A DNA stretch of 50,928 nucleotides from Salsuginibacillus kocurii DSM 18087 (GCF_000377705.1 NZ_KB898636.1:1-50928), one strand, 5' to 3'. Shown: positions 1-8,477, numbered from the stretch's first letter. Numbers and translations: made by a program. The notes: generated by a model not told the origin, from the letters alone.

Positions 1-3
1 GAA

Positions 4-1796
4 GGGGCTGTCCCAAAAGGGCAGCCCCTTACCTTTTTATTCCAATTTAAAATACTAAAAAAGAGATCATCCTTTTGCTAAAATGGAAAGTAACCACACC
101 AACCACTAGAAAGGATGATCTCTTATGTTTAAAGATTATACCATGGGACAACTCGTTCTACCAATGGATTTTAGTGATTTGATTCCAGAAAATCATGTGT
201 CACGTGTGGTGCATGACATGATTGAACAGGTGGATGAGCAGTTGTTCTATGCCGCTTATGAGGGCGGAGGCCGCCCTTCTTATCACCCAAAAATGATGAC
301 GAAAATTGTTTTGTATGCCTACACGCAAAAATGGTATTCCTGTCGTGACATTCAAAAAGCCCTTGAAGAAAACCTGCCGATGATGTGGTTAGCTGCCCAG
401 CAAGTACCGAATTTTCGAACCATCAACCGCTTTCGTTCCGAACGCATGCAAGACTTGATTGAGCCCCTTTTCACCCAATTAATCCAACTTCTCTTAGACC
501 AAGAGTATATCACTATGGAACATTATTTTCTCGATGGGACGAAAATCGAGGCGAATGCCAACCGGTATTCATTTGTATGGCGAAAGGCTTCTGAGCGTTA
601 TGAAGCAAAGCTCCAAGACAAACTAAAAACCCTTTTCGCTCATATTGAAGACACGATCCGTCAAGATGAAGCCACCTGTTCCCCTTCGGAAGAACCTTCG
701 GCTCGCATAACCTCAGAACAACTTCAAGAGGCGGTCCATCAAGTGGAAGAGCAGTTAGGCAAAGCGGAACAGGCTGTTGAATCAGCTGCCGATCCTGAAG
801 AGAAAAAAGTAAAGAAAGAAGAGCTTCGCACCTTACGGCGGATGCATAAATCCATGACATCAGATTATTTGCCGCGGCTCCAAAAGTACGAAGATCATTT
901 TGCCACATTTGGAGACCGTAATAGTTTCTCAAAGACAGACCGTGATGCGACATTTATGCGCATGAAGGAAGATCATATGAAAAATGGGCAGCTCAAGCCG
1001 GGTTATAACGTTCAAGCTGGTACGGAAAATCAATTTATTCTGGGGTACTCGATTCACCAACGTCCAACGGACGCTCGCTGCTTTCAACCGCATATGAAAA
1101 TGCTGAAAAACCGAGCACTGCCCTTCCCTGAGCAAGTTGTTGCGGACGCTGGTTATGGAAATGAGAGTAATTATGTATATGCCGATGATCAGGACATCGA
1201 TCTCCTCGTTCCCTATAATATGTGGCGAAAAGAGAAGAAACGCAGTTTTAAGAAAAATCCTTATCATGTACAAAACTGGACCTATGATGATAAAGGAGAT
1301 TACTTTATTTGCCCGAATAATCAAAAGGTAACCTTTCGATACAAAAAACATCGAACGGATACGTATGGCTACCGACGTCAATTTCGGATTTACGAGGCGG
1401 AAGATTGCAGTAATTGCCCGGTCAAGTCAGCTTGTACGAAAGCAAAAGGGAATCGGCAGATTCATTATAATCCGCTGTATGAAGCGAAAAAGAAAAAAGC
1501 GAGAGAAGCCCTTGGTACGGAAGAAGGCGCTGAGACCTATAAGTTGCGTAAAGTAGAGGTCGAAAGCGTGTTCGGCCATATCAAGGGCAATAGGTCGTTG
1601 CGCCGCTTTTCTCTTCGCGGCCTAGACAAGGTCAACGTAGAGTTTGGGTTGGCAGCCATAGCCCATAACCTCCTAAAACAAAAGGAGGTGGACAACCTCT
1701 ATCATTATCATAAGGATAATACTAAAAAATCCGTTGTGATGAATAACCATCACAACGGATTTTTTAATACTTTTCAAAGGCTTTTGGGACAGCCCC
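4..1796 (+). mobile_element. IS1182-family insertion sequence, complete
   Basis: Perfect 16-bp terminal inverted repeats bound the element: GGGGCTGTCCCAAAAG at 4-19 and its reverse complement at 1781-1796. A single transposase gene fills the interior. The left end also folds as a hairpin (AAGGGGCTG with CAGCCCCTT, 2-31), which would block transcription entering from outside. Only 3 bases of left flank are visible, so a target duplication cannot be judged. The right end abuts a 21-bp repeat array. A 341-bp relative with near-identical ends lies at 26566-26906. Confidence 0.9.
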
Positions 1797-1846
1797 AACA
1801 TTGTAAAATAAGGGCGATTTGTGGAATTTGGGCGGTAAGCGCTTAA
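125..1846 (+). CDS. IS1182-family DDE transposase
   Basis: The 573-residue protein has an N-terminal DUF772-like DNA-binding part (about 15-110) and a DDE nuclease fold. Likely catalytic residues are D137 in HYFLDGTKIEAN, the Asp of VVADAGYGNE near 344, and a Glu in the RKVEVESVFGHIKGN segment near 510. A Cys cluster (CSNCPVKSAC) lies between the last two. It moves the element by cutting at the 16-bp ends. Oddly, there is no stop codon inside the IS: the frame runs through the terminator hairpin and the right inverted repeat and ends about 17 codons out in flanking DNA. No internal frameshift is seen, so it may be active. Confidence 0.92.
   Translation: MFKDYTMGQLVLPMDFSDLIPENHVSRVVHDMIEQVDEQLFYAAYEGGGRPSYHPKMMTKIVLYAYTQKWYSCRDIQKALEENLPMMWLAAQQVPNFRTINRFRSERMQDLIEPLFTQLIQLLLDQEYITMEHYFLDGTKIEANANRYSFVWRKASERYEAKLQDKLKTLFAHIEDTIRQDEATCSPSEEPSARITSEQLQEAVHQVEEQLGKAEQAVESAADPEEKKVKKEELRTLRRMHKSMTSDYLPRLQKYEDHFATFGDRNSFSKTDRDATFMRMKEDHMKNGQLKPGYNVQAGTENQFILGYSIHQRPTDARCFQPHMKMLKNRALPFPEQVVADAGYGNESNYVYADDQDIDLLVPYNMWRKEKKRSFKKNPYHVQNWTYDDKGDYFICPNNQKVTFRYKKHRTDTYGYRRQFRIYEAEDCSNCPVKSACTKAKGNRQIHYNPLYEAKKKKAREALGTEEGAETYKLRKVEVESVFGHIKGNRSLRRFSLRGLDKVNVEFGLAAIAHNLLKQKEVDNLYHYHKDNTKKSVVMNNHHNGFFNTFQRLLGQPQHCKIRAICGIWAVSA
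1724..1765 (+). terminator. hairpin at the 3' end of the IS
   Basis: An 18-bp perfect stem (AAAAAATCCGTTGTGATG with its complement) and a 6-nt loop end in a T run. It works in either direction by symmetry and lies inside the transposase reading frame. Confidence 0.75.
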
Positions 1847-1952
1847 ATTTGGACGTTTCGACAAGAAACTTGGACGTTTTTGGCTCAATTTGGACGTTTC
1901 GACAAATCTCTGTGACATTTCGACAAGATTCTCGTACGTTTCTCCACGTATG
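1828..1952 (+). repeat. 21-bp degenerate tandem array, type L, locus 1
   Basis: Units resembling TTGGACGTTTCGACAAG start at 1828 (weak), 1849, 1870, 1890, 1911 and 1932, so spacing is 21, 21, 20, 21, 21. The last unit reads TCGTACGTTT, as at the other two loci of this type. No gene is present here. Confidence 0.85.
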
Positions 1953-1971
1953 GCAGAATTGCTCCGTCCAA

Positions 1972-2342
1972 GCCCGCTCCGCTTTTCATGTCTAGCTGCG
2001 GCGCCTAGAGGCTCGAGGATTTTTCTGCCTCTGACTCCGCGCGGCAAGCCACGCTGCGCAGGTGCTGAAAAACTTGTCGCCTCTAAGCAAGGCGCCTCCG
2101 CTTTTCTGTCTAGCTTCGCGGGCTAACAACTTGAGATCCCTTTCTCCCACCCTGCGGCGGCAACAGCCTCCTCGGTGGGAGAGAAGGGCTCTGCGTCGTT
2201 TGGAAAGCCCGCTCCGCTTTTCATGTCTAGCTGCAAGCAGCAGGGGCTCGAGGTCATAAGCCGTTCGCCTTCAAAGTCAAAGAGCGACTTTGGAGCCGCC
2301 CGTCTTATGCTTGACGCCCCTGAACGCTGCTTTCCGCTTTTC
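1972..2342 (+). repeat. mosaic of hairpin-forming intergenic repeats, locus 1
   Basis: Three imperfect long hairpins are joined by a boundary motif CCGCTTTTC-(4-5 nt)-TCTAGCT. The first has GCGCCTAGAGGC near its start and GCCTCTAAGCAAGGCGCC near its end. The second has CGCGGGCTAACAACTTGAG opposite the TGCGTCG...GCCCGC side. The third has AGCAGCAGGGGC opposite GCCCCTGAACGCTGCTT. Such CCGCTTTTC-type repeats are widespread between Bacillaceae genes. Open frames through them are not coding. Confidence 0.75.
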
Positions 2343-2477
2343 TATTACCCTTGCGTTATTGCTAGAAATGTAGTATAAAAGAGTTTGTGTGAAAAAATCT
2401 TGCCAAGCGCATGCTGATGTTGGCATGTTTGCTTGATATGGTGGGCGTCCTGTTTGGCGTCGCCAGTTTTATATAAA

Positions 2478-2546
2478 TCGCTCGTATAACCCAGGCAATA
2501 AGGGTCTGGGGTATCTATCAGGAACCGTAAATCACCTGGCTACGAG
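2478..2546 (+). promoter_or_regulatory. purine riboswitch aptamer (guanine-type)
   Basis: P1 pairs GCTCGTA with TACGAGC. Conserved core pieces TATAA, GTATCTATC and CCGTAAAT are present. The specificity base before TAC is C, which in this family selects guanine or hypoxanthine over adenine. It lies directly upstream of a purine permease gene, which fits. Confidence 0.93.
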
Positions 2547-2590
2547 CTCTTAAGGTCCTAAAAAGGCAGCTTAAGAGCTTGTGGCCTTTT
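2545..2590 (+). terminator. riboswitch expression platform
   Basis: Two competing folds are visible. AGCTCTTAAG (2545-2554) can pair with CTTAAGAGCT (2570-2579) and overlaps the 3' strand of P1. AAAAAGGC can pair with GCCTTTTTTT to form a terminator. Ligand binding holds P1 and would favour the terminator; this mechanism is inferred. Confidence 0.75.
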
Positions 2591-2615
2591 TTTATGTGCA
2601 GAAAGGAGGAGGACC

Positions 2616-3887
2616 ATGTCGTTTTTTCATTTGGAAGAAAATCAAACTTCGGTGAAACAGGAAATCATCGCGGGGTTTACTGCTTTTCTAACGGTTGCTT
2701 ATATTTTGGTCGTGAATCCTACGATTTTATCGGATGCGGGAATTCCTTACAGTTATGCGTTGCTTGCGACTGTAGCGGTGACTGCGTTTGGCTGTCTGGC
2801 GTTGGGAGTTTGGGGGAATACCCCTCTTATTTTGACGCCTGGGATGGGAATTAATGCTTTTTTTGCGTATACGATGGTGGAAGGGTTCGGGCTTACTTGG
2901 CAAGAAGGATTGGCTGTAGTGATAGTAGCGGGTATTTTATTTTTTATTATGGCAATTACACCCATGGCAGCTAAACTTGCGCAGGCTGTGCCCGAATCAT
3001 TAAAAATTGGGATCACAGCGGGTGTTGGTATTTTTCTTACTTTTATCGGCTTGCAAATGGGTGAAGTGGTCGTTCCTCATCCCGATACATTTGTAGCCCT
3101 TGGTTCGCTCTCTAATCCTGTCGCTATCACGACACTCGTCGGGCTTGTTATTATGATGATGTTGTTCGTGCGTGCGGTTAAAGGAACATTTCTTATTGGA
3201 ATGCTTATCACCGCTGGGTTGGCGTTTTTAATCATTCCTGGGGCTGATGAATCAAGGCAGAATATTTCGTTTGAAGGGTACTCGAGTATTTTAACGAGCG
3301 CAGAATTTTCAGGAGTATGGCAAGTGCCGTTTTGGACGGCGTTGTTTTCTTTGACGATGTTGATCGTATTTGAAACGCTCGGACTTTTGCACGGTCTGTT
3401 ACCGGAAAACAAATCGTCCACGCGGGCGTATCAAGCGAGCTCCACCACAGCGTTAATGAGCGGAGTGTTTGGCACGTCACCAACTATTCCAGTCGTAGAA
3501 GGGGCGGCGGGGACAGCAGCAGGAGGCCGAACTGGGTTGACCGCTGTAACGGTAGCGGTGTTATTTTTGCTCTCGCTTTTATTCGCACCGTTTCTTGGCA
3601 TGATTCCAAACGCTGCGATTGCGCCGATTCTGATTATTGTTGGTGGCTTGATGGCCCAGCAAGTTGTTCGTATACCACGTGACGACCCGACCGAATGGTT
3701 CCCTGCTTATTTCATCGTCGGTTTAATTCCTCTTACTTCTTCCATTGCAGATGGCATCGCATTTGGCTTTATTATGTATCCGTTATTGAAGATGCTGGTC
3801 GGACAATACCGAATGGTGTCGGCGTGGATGTATGTTATTGCGTTGTTATTTGTGATGAATTATGTATTGCTTTATACCACGGTATAA
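2616..3887 (+). CDS. purine permease, AzgA-type (PbuG/PbuO-like)
   Basis: This 423-residue, strongly hydrophobic membrane protein imports hypoxanthine or guanine, probably by proton symport. Family marks are EIIAGFTAFLTVAYI near residue 17, LTPGMGINAFFAY near 72 and GTSPTIPVVEGAAGTAAGG near 287. The N-terminus and the GTSPT segment look closer to B. subtilis PbuO (YtiP) than to PbuG. AAAGGAGGAGG lies just before the ATG. The purine riboswitch upstream should turn it off when guanine is plentiful. Length is normal for the family. Confidence 0.9.
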   Translation: MSFFHLEENQTSVKQEIIAGFTAFLTVAYILVVNPTILSDAGIPYSYALLATVAVTAFGCLALGVWGNTPLILTPGMGINAFFAYTMVEGFGLTWQEGLAVVIVAGILFFIMAITPMAAKLAQAVPESLKIGITAGVGIFLTFIGLQMGEVVVPHPDTFVALGSLSNPVAITTLVGLVIMMMLFVRAVKGTFLIGMLITAGLAFLIIPGADESRQNISFEGYSSILTSAEFSGVWQVPFWTALFSLTMLIVFETLGLLHGLLPENKSSTRAYQASSTTALMSGVFGTSPTIPVVEGAAGTAAGGRTGLTAVTVAVLFLLSLLFAPFLGMIPNAAIAPILIIVGGLMAQQVVRIPRDDPTEWFPAYFIVGLIPLTSSIADGIAFGFIMYPLLKMLVGQYRMVSAWMYVIALLFVMNYVLLYTTV

Positions 3888-3893
3888 CTATGA

Positions 3894-3935
3894 AAAAGCC
3901 TCTGCGCCAAATAGTAGGTACAGAGGCTTTCTTTA
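3894..3935. terminator. bidirectional terminator between convergent genes
   Basis: AAAGCCTCTG pairs with CAGAGGCTTT, with T-rich DNA on both sides. It serves the permease gene and possibly the ATPase gene read from the other strand. Confidence 0.85.
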
Positions 3936-3964
3936 TTTATAAAATAAATAATGGGGGAGCGGGG

Positions 3965-5104
3965 TTAACTAAGCTGCTTCTCGGCGTGCGTTTGTTTCTC
4001 CTCTTCTTTAATGCGCTGTTCAGTTTCAGGGTCAAAGAAATGTCCTTTATTTAAATCAAAGCCGAGTTCAATCGTGTCACCTTGTTGGATGTTGCTGCGC
4101 GGGTTAACAATCCCGACAATTTCCTGGTCTTCGATGGTGGTATAGAGCACCAGCTCGGAGCCAGTCAATTCGGCGAGCTGGATATTGACCTCACTTTTGG
4201 CCTCAGGCATCGTTTCAAGGAAGACAGCTTCATCATGAATGTCTTCTGGACGAATTCCTAGAATGAGTTCATCCCCAGTTTTATAACCCTGGCTGGTCAA
4301 TACTTTCATCTTGCCATCTGGAATTTTTAACGATAACTCGCCCATGGTAAAGGTGTTGTTTTCAAGCTTCCCATTTAAAAAGTTCATGGACGGTGAACCG
4401 ATGAAACCGCCGACAAACACATTTTCAGGGTATTGATAGACGTGGCGCGGCGCACCGATTTGCTGAATTACTCCGTCTTTCATAATGACAATGCGGGAAG
4501 CCATCGTCATCGCTTCAGTTTGGTCGTGCGTCACATAAATTGTTGTCGTTTTTAACTGCTGGTGCAGTTTAATAATCTCTGAGCGCATCTGTACGCGCAG
4601 CTTAGCATCGAGATTAGAAAGCGGCTCATCCATGAGAAACACTTTTGGATTTCGAACGATTGCCCGGCCGAGTGCCACCCGCTGCCGTTGTCCGCCGGAT
4701 AAAGCTTTCGGCTTCCGGTCAAGCAGGTCGCGCAGGCCAAGAATGTCACTTGCTTCTTCTACCCGTTTTTTAATATCTTCTTTTTTAAATTTGCGAAGCT
4801 TCAGCCCAAAGGCCATATTATCAAACACGTTCATATGGGGATAAAGGGCGTAATTTTGGAAGACCATCGCAATATTGCGGTCCTTCGGGGAAATATCATT
4901 CATGCGCTGGGAATCAATATAAAAATCACCTTTTGAAATTTCTTCAAGGCCGGCAATCATACGTAGAGTGGTAGATTTCCCGCACCCAGACGGTCCGACA
5001 AAGACGATAAATTCTTGGTCTTCAATGTCGAGGTTAAAGTCTTCAACTGCTGTGACATCGCCATCAAAGGTCTTATAAATGTGGTCTAGTTTTAATTCTG
5101 CCAT
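3965..5104 (-). CDS. msmX: MsmX/UgpC-type sugar ABC transporter ATP-binding protein
   Basis: This cytoplasmic ATPase of 379 residues energises carbohydrate importers; MsmX of B. subtilis is shared by several sugar systems. Walker A GPSGCGKST is at about 37-45, signature LSGGQRQR near 134, Walker B VFLMDEP near 154, followed by a C-terminal TOBE region. The last 14 residues (KEEEKQTHAEKQLS) look like an extra tail. GAGGAG precedes the ATG. No permease or binding-protein gene is adjacent, as expected for a shared ATPase. A cre-like site overlaps a possible -10, suggesting CcpA control. Next to it is a PucR-type regulator gene, an arrangement I also recall for msmX-yxkF in B. subtilis. Confidence 0.9.
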   Translation of the reverse strand: MAELKLDHIYKTFDGDVTAVEDFNLDIEDQEFIVFVGPSGCGKSTTLRMIAGLEEISKGDFYIDSQRMNDISPKDRNIAMVFQNYALYPHMNVFDNMAFGLKLRKFKKEDIKKRVEEASDILGLRDLLDRKPKALSGGQRQRVALGRAIVRNPKVFLMDEPLSNLDAKLRVQMRSEIIKLHQQLKTTTIYVTHDQTEAMTMASRIVIMKDGVIQQIGAPRHVYQYPENVFVGGFIGSPSMNFLNGKLENNTFTMGELSLKIPDGKMKVLTSQGYKTGDELILGIRPEDIHDEAVFLETMPEAKSEVNIQLAELTGSELVLYTTIEDQEIVGIVNPRSNIQQGDTIELGFDLNKGHFFDPETEQRIKEEEKQTHAEKQLS

Positions 5105-5143
5105 ATGTAGCTCCTCCTCTGTCGTTTGCTAATGTAATTTCAT

Positions 5144-5158
5144 TGTATCCGTTTTCAT
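5144..5158 (-). promoter_or_regulatory. candidate cre (CcpA) site for msmX
   Basis: Read on the minus strand, ATGAAAACGGATACA fits the cre consensus WTGNAANCGNWNNCW at every defined position. It overlaps a possible -10 (TACAAT) about 40 nt before the msmX start. The match is seen; CcpA binding is inferred. Confidence 0.6.
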
Positions 5159-5226
5159 GAAATGGCACTATTGGCAAGGTGCACAAAAACATTGGAGACA
5201 TTTTATACAATCTGCCACATAGCTAT

Positions 5227-6111
5227 TTATAACTTTTTTATTAAAAATGCGGTGTGAAGCCCGGCTAAGTGCGAGAAAGAATGAAGGTTCAGGCCTGTTT
5301 GTTCTGAGAACTTGTCCAATCTATATTGCAAGGTATTGCGATGGACATGCAGTTCTTTTGCAGCAAGCGTACGGTTCATATGGCAGTTAAGGTACGTTTT
5401 TACTGTAAGCTGAAGCTCTCGGTCTGCATCGTTTAAAAACGCTTCGACAAATGCTTCACGTTCTCTGGAAGGAACTTGAGATAAAAGCGCATGCAAATGA
5501 GCGTCTTGATAAGTGAAGAGGGAGGTCTTGGGTTGAAGTTGCCTTGCTTTTTCAAAAAGGTGATGTTCCTCTTGAAAGGCCTCCGCTGCAGACTGGTTCG
5601 CGTTATGTAAAGGGCCGGCGAGAAGATACACGTCCGTTAAAAAATCAGTTCTAAGCGCATGTGAAAACAGTTCCAATCCATCTTTATCGATTTCTTCAGC
5701 TTCTTTATCCTCAGCAATGATGCTTCCAGTCGTCCGATTTTTCCAGACCACCGCGCCACTGTTAGGAAACAGAGAACGAAGCGTTTGGTGCAGCTCCCGT
5801 TGTTCCTCCGCAGCGTGCGTTAAGCTGAAATGAAAAAAACGATAATGTGCAACAGAAAGCGGAGCGTTTTCTACAGCGAAACAGCGATTGTACCAACTTT
5901 TTTCATAATCGGTCTGAAAGAGATTGCTTGGGGCCACAGCTTGTAAGAAGGTAAGCAGAAGCTTTTTTTCACGAGCATTCAATGTAGTCTTTTCAATGCC
6001 AAACAGTTCTTTGCGTTCGTTTTCGAACCATTCATAGCGTTGCCAATCTTCGACTGCGTTTGGGTCAAAAACCATTGAATCGCTGTACAACTCATACAAA
6101 GAGTGATCCAT
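5227..6111 (-). CDS. PucR/CdaR-type transcriptional regulator
   Basis: The 294-residue protein ends in a PucR-type helix-turn-helix: NRTLAAKELHVHRNTLQYRLDKF, near residues 245-267 (this string contains the recognition helix). The N-terminal 220 residues are not recognised in detail and may sense a ligand. I chose the ATG at 6111 because AAAGGAG lies 7-8 nt upstream; an upstream ATG at 6171 lacks such a site. It resembles in position B. subtilis YxkF beside msmX, so control of sugar uptake is possible but unproven. Confidence 0.8.
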   Translation of the reverse strand: MDHSLYELYSDSMVFDPNAVEDWQRYEWFENERKELFGIEKTTLNAREKKLLLTFLQAVAPSNLFQTDYEKSWYNRCFAVENAPLSVAHYRFFHFSLTHAAEEQRELHQTLRSLFPNSGAVVWKNRTTGSIIAEDKEAEEIDKDGLELFSHALRTDFLTDVYLLAGPLHNANQSAAEAFQEEHHLFEKARQLQPKTSLFTYQDAHLHALLSQVPSREREAFVEAFLNDADRELQLTVKTYLNCHMNRTLAAKELHVHRNTLQYRLDKFSEQTGLNLHSFSHLAGLHTAFLIKKL

Positions 6112-6239
6112 AATTTGTGCTCCTTTCCGGATAGAAGTCACCGAATGGGTTTGATACACTTTTAGAAGCATACGTAGTAGTGGTGACTTTAGTGACAGGC
6201 GAATTGGTATAAAAGTGAACCTATGGCATCAATAGCGCC

Positions 6240-6340
6240 GGAGAGGTGATAGGTGTTCGGCAGATAGACGAGGAGAGGACCGGTCAAACCTGCTAAAAAA
6301 GCAGGGCTGGATAAACGAAAGGGAAACTTCCATCACCTCC
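6240..6340 (+). ncRNA. possible structured leader RNA of unknown class
   Basis: GGTGAT at 6245-6250 pairs with ATCACC at 6332-6337, extended by GGA with TCC across a 2-nt bulge. Inside is a clear hairpin CCTGCT-aaaaa-AGCAGG (6289-6305) followed by GCTGGATAAACGAAAGGGAAAC. A -10-like TATAAA lies at 6209-6214. I could not match it to a riboswitch class that I know. Confidence 0.4.
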
Positions 6341-6410
6341 TAACTGAAAACGTGCGCTTGCTTCTATGAAACATGTAAAGTCAACAGCTCAGGAGAAAAG
6401 GAGGACCAGA

Positions 6411-6593
6411 ATGAAAAAGAACTATCATTGTTGTGCCACCTGCATCCATTTTGCAGCAGACAAAACAGTGGACGGGATGACTTATCGGTGTGTGCGGCTT
6501 GGATACGAAACCAAACCTACGTACACGTTTAACTGTTGGGAGCCCAAGCCCGCTGTTCAGCGCTTAATGGAAAAAGAAAAGAAAGAGAAATAA
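6411..6593 (+). CDS. small Cys-rich conserved protein
   Basis: This 60-residue protein starts MKKNYHCCATCIHF and has six Cys: a C-C-x-x-C cluster near residue 7, one at about 30, and one in FNCWEPK. The spacing suggests metal binding, perhaps zinc. The start is the ATG preceded by AAAAGGAGGACCAGA; an upstream in-frame ATG at 6366 lacks a ribosome site. I remember similar short proteins in Bacillus but know no function. It sits alone behind the possible structured leader. A weak hairpin TAACCGCT/AGCGGTTA starts at its stop codon. Confidence 0.75.
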   Translation: MKKNYHCCATCIHFAADKTVDGMTYRCVRLGYETKPTYTFNCWEPKPAVQRLMEKEKKEK

Positions 6594-6673
6594 CCGCTCT
6601 CTCTGTTGAAAAAGCGGTTATACGTCGAACCATAACAGCCAGCAGGTGTCGTTCAGGCGCAGAATAGAACGAG

Positions 6674-7561
6674 TTACGGTGTAGGATGATTGCTTTGGTT
6701 AGGTGTTAAGATGTTCTCTAGCGCATAGGCGACGCCTGCTTCATCATGGTTCGTTGTTACATATGTTGCTTGCTCTTTTACTGCTTCTTCAGCATTTTCC
6801 ATGGCTATGCTTGTGCCGGCTGCTTGAAACATCGATACATCATTAAAGTTATCGCCAATTGCGACTGTTTCACGCAGTGAAGAGCCAAGTTCAGTAACCA
6901 TACGCTCGAGACCAAATCCTTTTTGTGCTTTAGGGTTCATCATTTCTATATTATCACGGCCGGAAGAGGTTAAGACAAATTCTGGCCGCTCTCCCCACGC
7001 CTCGTATACGTCTTGAAGTTTTTCTGGGAAAAAAGAGATGACTAGAAATTTATAAATAGGCTCAGCAAAGGTTTTCAGCTCACTGGCTGTGCCCAGCTCT
7101 TTTAAGCCGATGTGTTTAACATGGTGGTTTGCTTGCCTTGTGATCGAATCGCGTACGCGCTCAGGTTCTTCCTGGGTTTTGACAAATTCATCAAGCTCTT
7201 GCAAAAAGGAGTGGTTCGTTTCAGGAGTGGTCAAGGTAGCGTTCTCTGTTGAAATGTGAAAGTAAAAGGAGCGTTCATTCAGCCATTCGGCTAATTCAAA
7301 GGCTGTATCGTTTGAAAGCGTCACTTGCTCTAGAATTCGCTCTGGTGTCGCCACTACACTTCCATTTGCACAGACAAAGCCGTCCGCTTCTAACTCGACA
7401 TCGCCAAGCAATCGCTTCGCATCGGCAATACCTCGTCCGGTTGCTATAATGAATCGGTTGCCGTTTTCTTGCCATCTCTTAACCGCACGGGCATTTTCTT
7501 TGGAAATGGTGCCGTCCCTGCTTAAAAGTGTACCGTCCATATCTACCGCAATATTTTGCAT
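6674..7561 (-). CDS. Cof-type HAD-superfamily phosphatase
   Basis: The protein of 295 residues hydrolyses a small phosphorylated substrate in the cytoplasm; the substrate cannot be told. Motif I is VDMDGT (D7 nucleophile, D9 acid), motif II includes IIATGRG, and motif IV is GDNFNDVSMF near 240. The C2-type cap lies between about residues 80 and 190. I chose the ATG at 7561, preceded by GAGGGTG, over a GTG at 7576. It is monocistronic and convergent with its neighbour. Confidence 0.87.
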   Translation of the reverse strand: MQNIAVDMDGTLLSRDGTISKENARAVKRWQENGNRFIIATGRGIADAKRLLGDVELEADGFVCANGSVVATPERILEQVTLSNDTAFELAEWLNERSFYFHISTENATLTTPETNHSFLQELDEFVKTQEEPERVRDSITRQANHHVKHIGLKELGTASELKTFAEPIYKFLVISFFPEKLQDVYEAWGERPEFVLTSSGRDNIEMMNPKAQKGFGLERMVTELGSSLRETVAIGDNFNDVSMFQAAGTSIAMENAEEAVKEQATYVTTNHDEAGVAYALENILTPNQSNHPTP

Positions 7562-7785
7562 TTGCTTCACCCTCACTTTGTACGTCCGCGGCGTGTATTT
7601 GGCAGGTGATTATCGTTGTTTATCACCTGTACTTCTTGATAAACTAAAACTCAGCTCAGTTTTTATCGAAATAAGTCATTAGATGCGAAGTTACTCCCAT
7701 TATACACAGTGGTGGCGCTTACAAGCCAGCATAATGTAGAAATGATTTACAGTTAAGCTGAAAGAAGGTTTCGTTGGAGGCTTTT

Positions 7786-8448
7786 ATGAGAAAAATAACC
7801 GTTGTGCTGTGGCTTCTCTTACTTGTGGGAGCCGGCCTTTTTGTGTGGTTTAACCGCGATACAGTAGAATGGCAGCCAGAACTAATTCGCAATTGGCTGC
7901 TTTCCTTTGGCTGGTGGGCGCCGTTTCTATATATTCTTTTTTATACGCTCCGCCCCTTGATCTTTTTTCCTGCCTCGATTTACGCCATGGCTGGTGGACT
8001 GGCTTTTGGTCCATTTGGGGTCATTTTTGTGATCACTGGCTCTCTTCTCGGTTCAACCCTGGCCTTTTGGCTGGCACGTTATGGCGGTTACTCGATTGTA
8101 AAAAAACAGTGGAGTGGTTGGCGTGGCACTGTACAGAAGCAGCTAGAAGTAAACGGGTTTTATTATGTTTTGTTTTTGCGCATGATTCCGGTTCTTAACT
8201 TTGATATCGTCAGCTATATTAGTGGTATCTCAAGAATACGCTACCGGACATTTATTGGGGCAACTTCTATAGGCATTATTCCTGGTTCATTCGGTTATAC
8301 CTTCTTAGGAGCGAGTGTTGTCGAAACAGACCCTTGGATTTTTAGCATCGGCGCGCTATTAATTCTTCTCTTGGTGTTGCTGCCTAATTTACTGCGTAAA
8401 CGAATGAAACGAGCGGGGATCGACCTTCCGGAAGAAGAACAGAAATGA
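7786..8448 (+). CDS. TVP38/TMEM64 (DedA-like) membrane protein
   Basis: The 220-residue integral membrane protein has a SNARE-associated domain (PF09335-type). An N-terminal membrane segment is at about 5-22. The core reads YAMAGGLAFGPFGVIF and later FLRMIPVLNFDIVSYISG, both typical. Relatives act in lipid or undecaprenyl-phosphate flipping or membrane stability; this one's role is unknown. Start ATG 7786 has GGAGG 6 nt upstream; the frame is open to a TTG at 7774, which is unlikely as a start. Confidence 0.85.
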   Translation: MRKITVVLWLLLLVGAGLFVWFNRDTVEWQPELIRNWLLSFGWWAPFLYILFYTLRPLIFFPASIYAMAGGLAFGPFGVIFVITGSLLGSTLAFWLARYGGYSIVKKQWSGWRGTVQKQLEVNGFYYVLFLRMIPVLNFDIVSYISGISRIRYRTFIGATSIGIIPGSFGYTFLGASVVETDPWIFSIGALLILLLVLLPNLLRKRMKRAGIDLPEEEQK

Positions 8449-8477
8449 CGTAAACAATCTCTTCTTAATAGAAAGAG

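Noticed and set aside
1890-2378. Open frames in the repeat block at 1.9-2.4 kb
   Set aside because: All run through hairpin repeats that recur at 13.3, 19.8-20.2 and 38.0-38.3 kb; none has a ribosome site.
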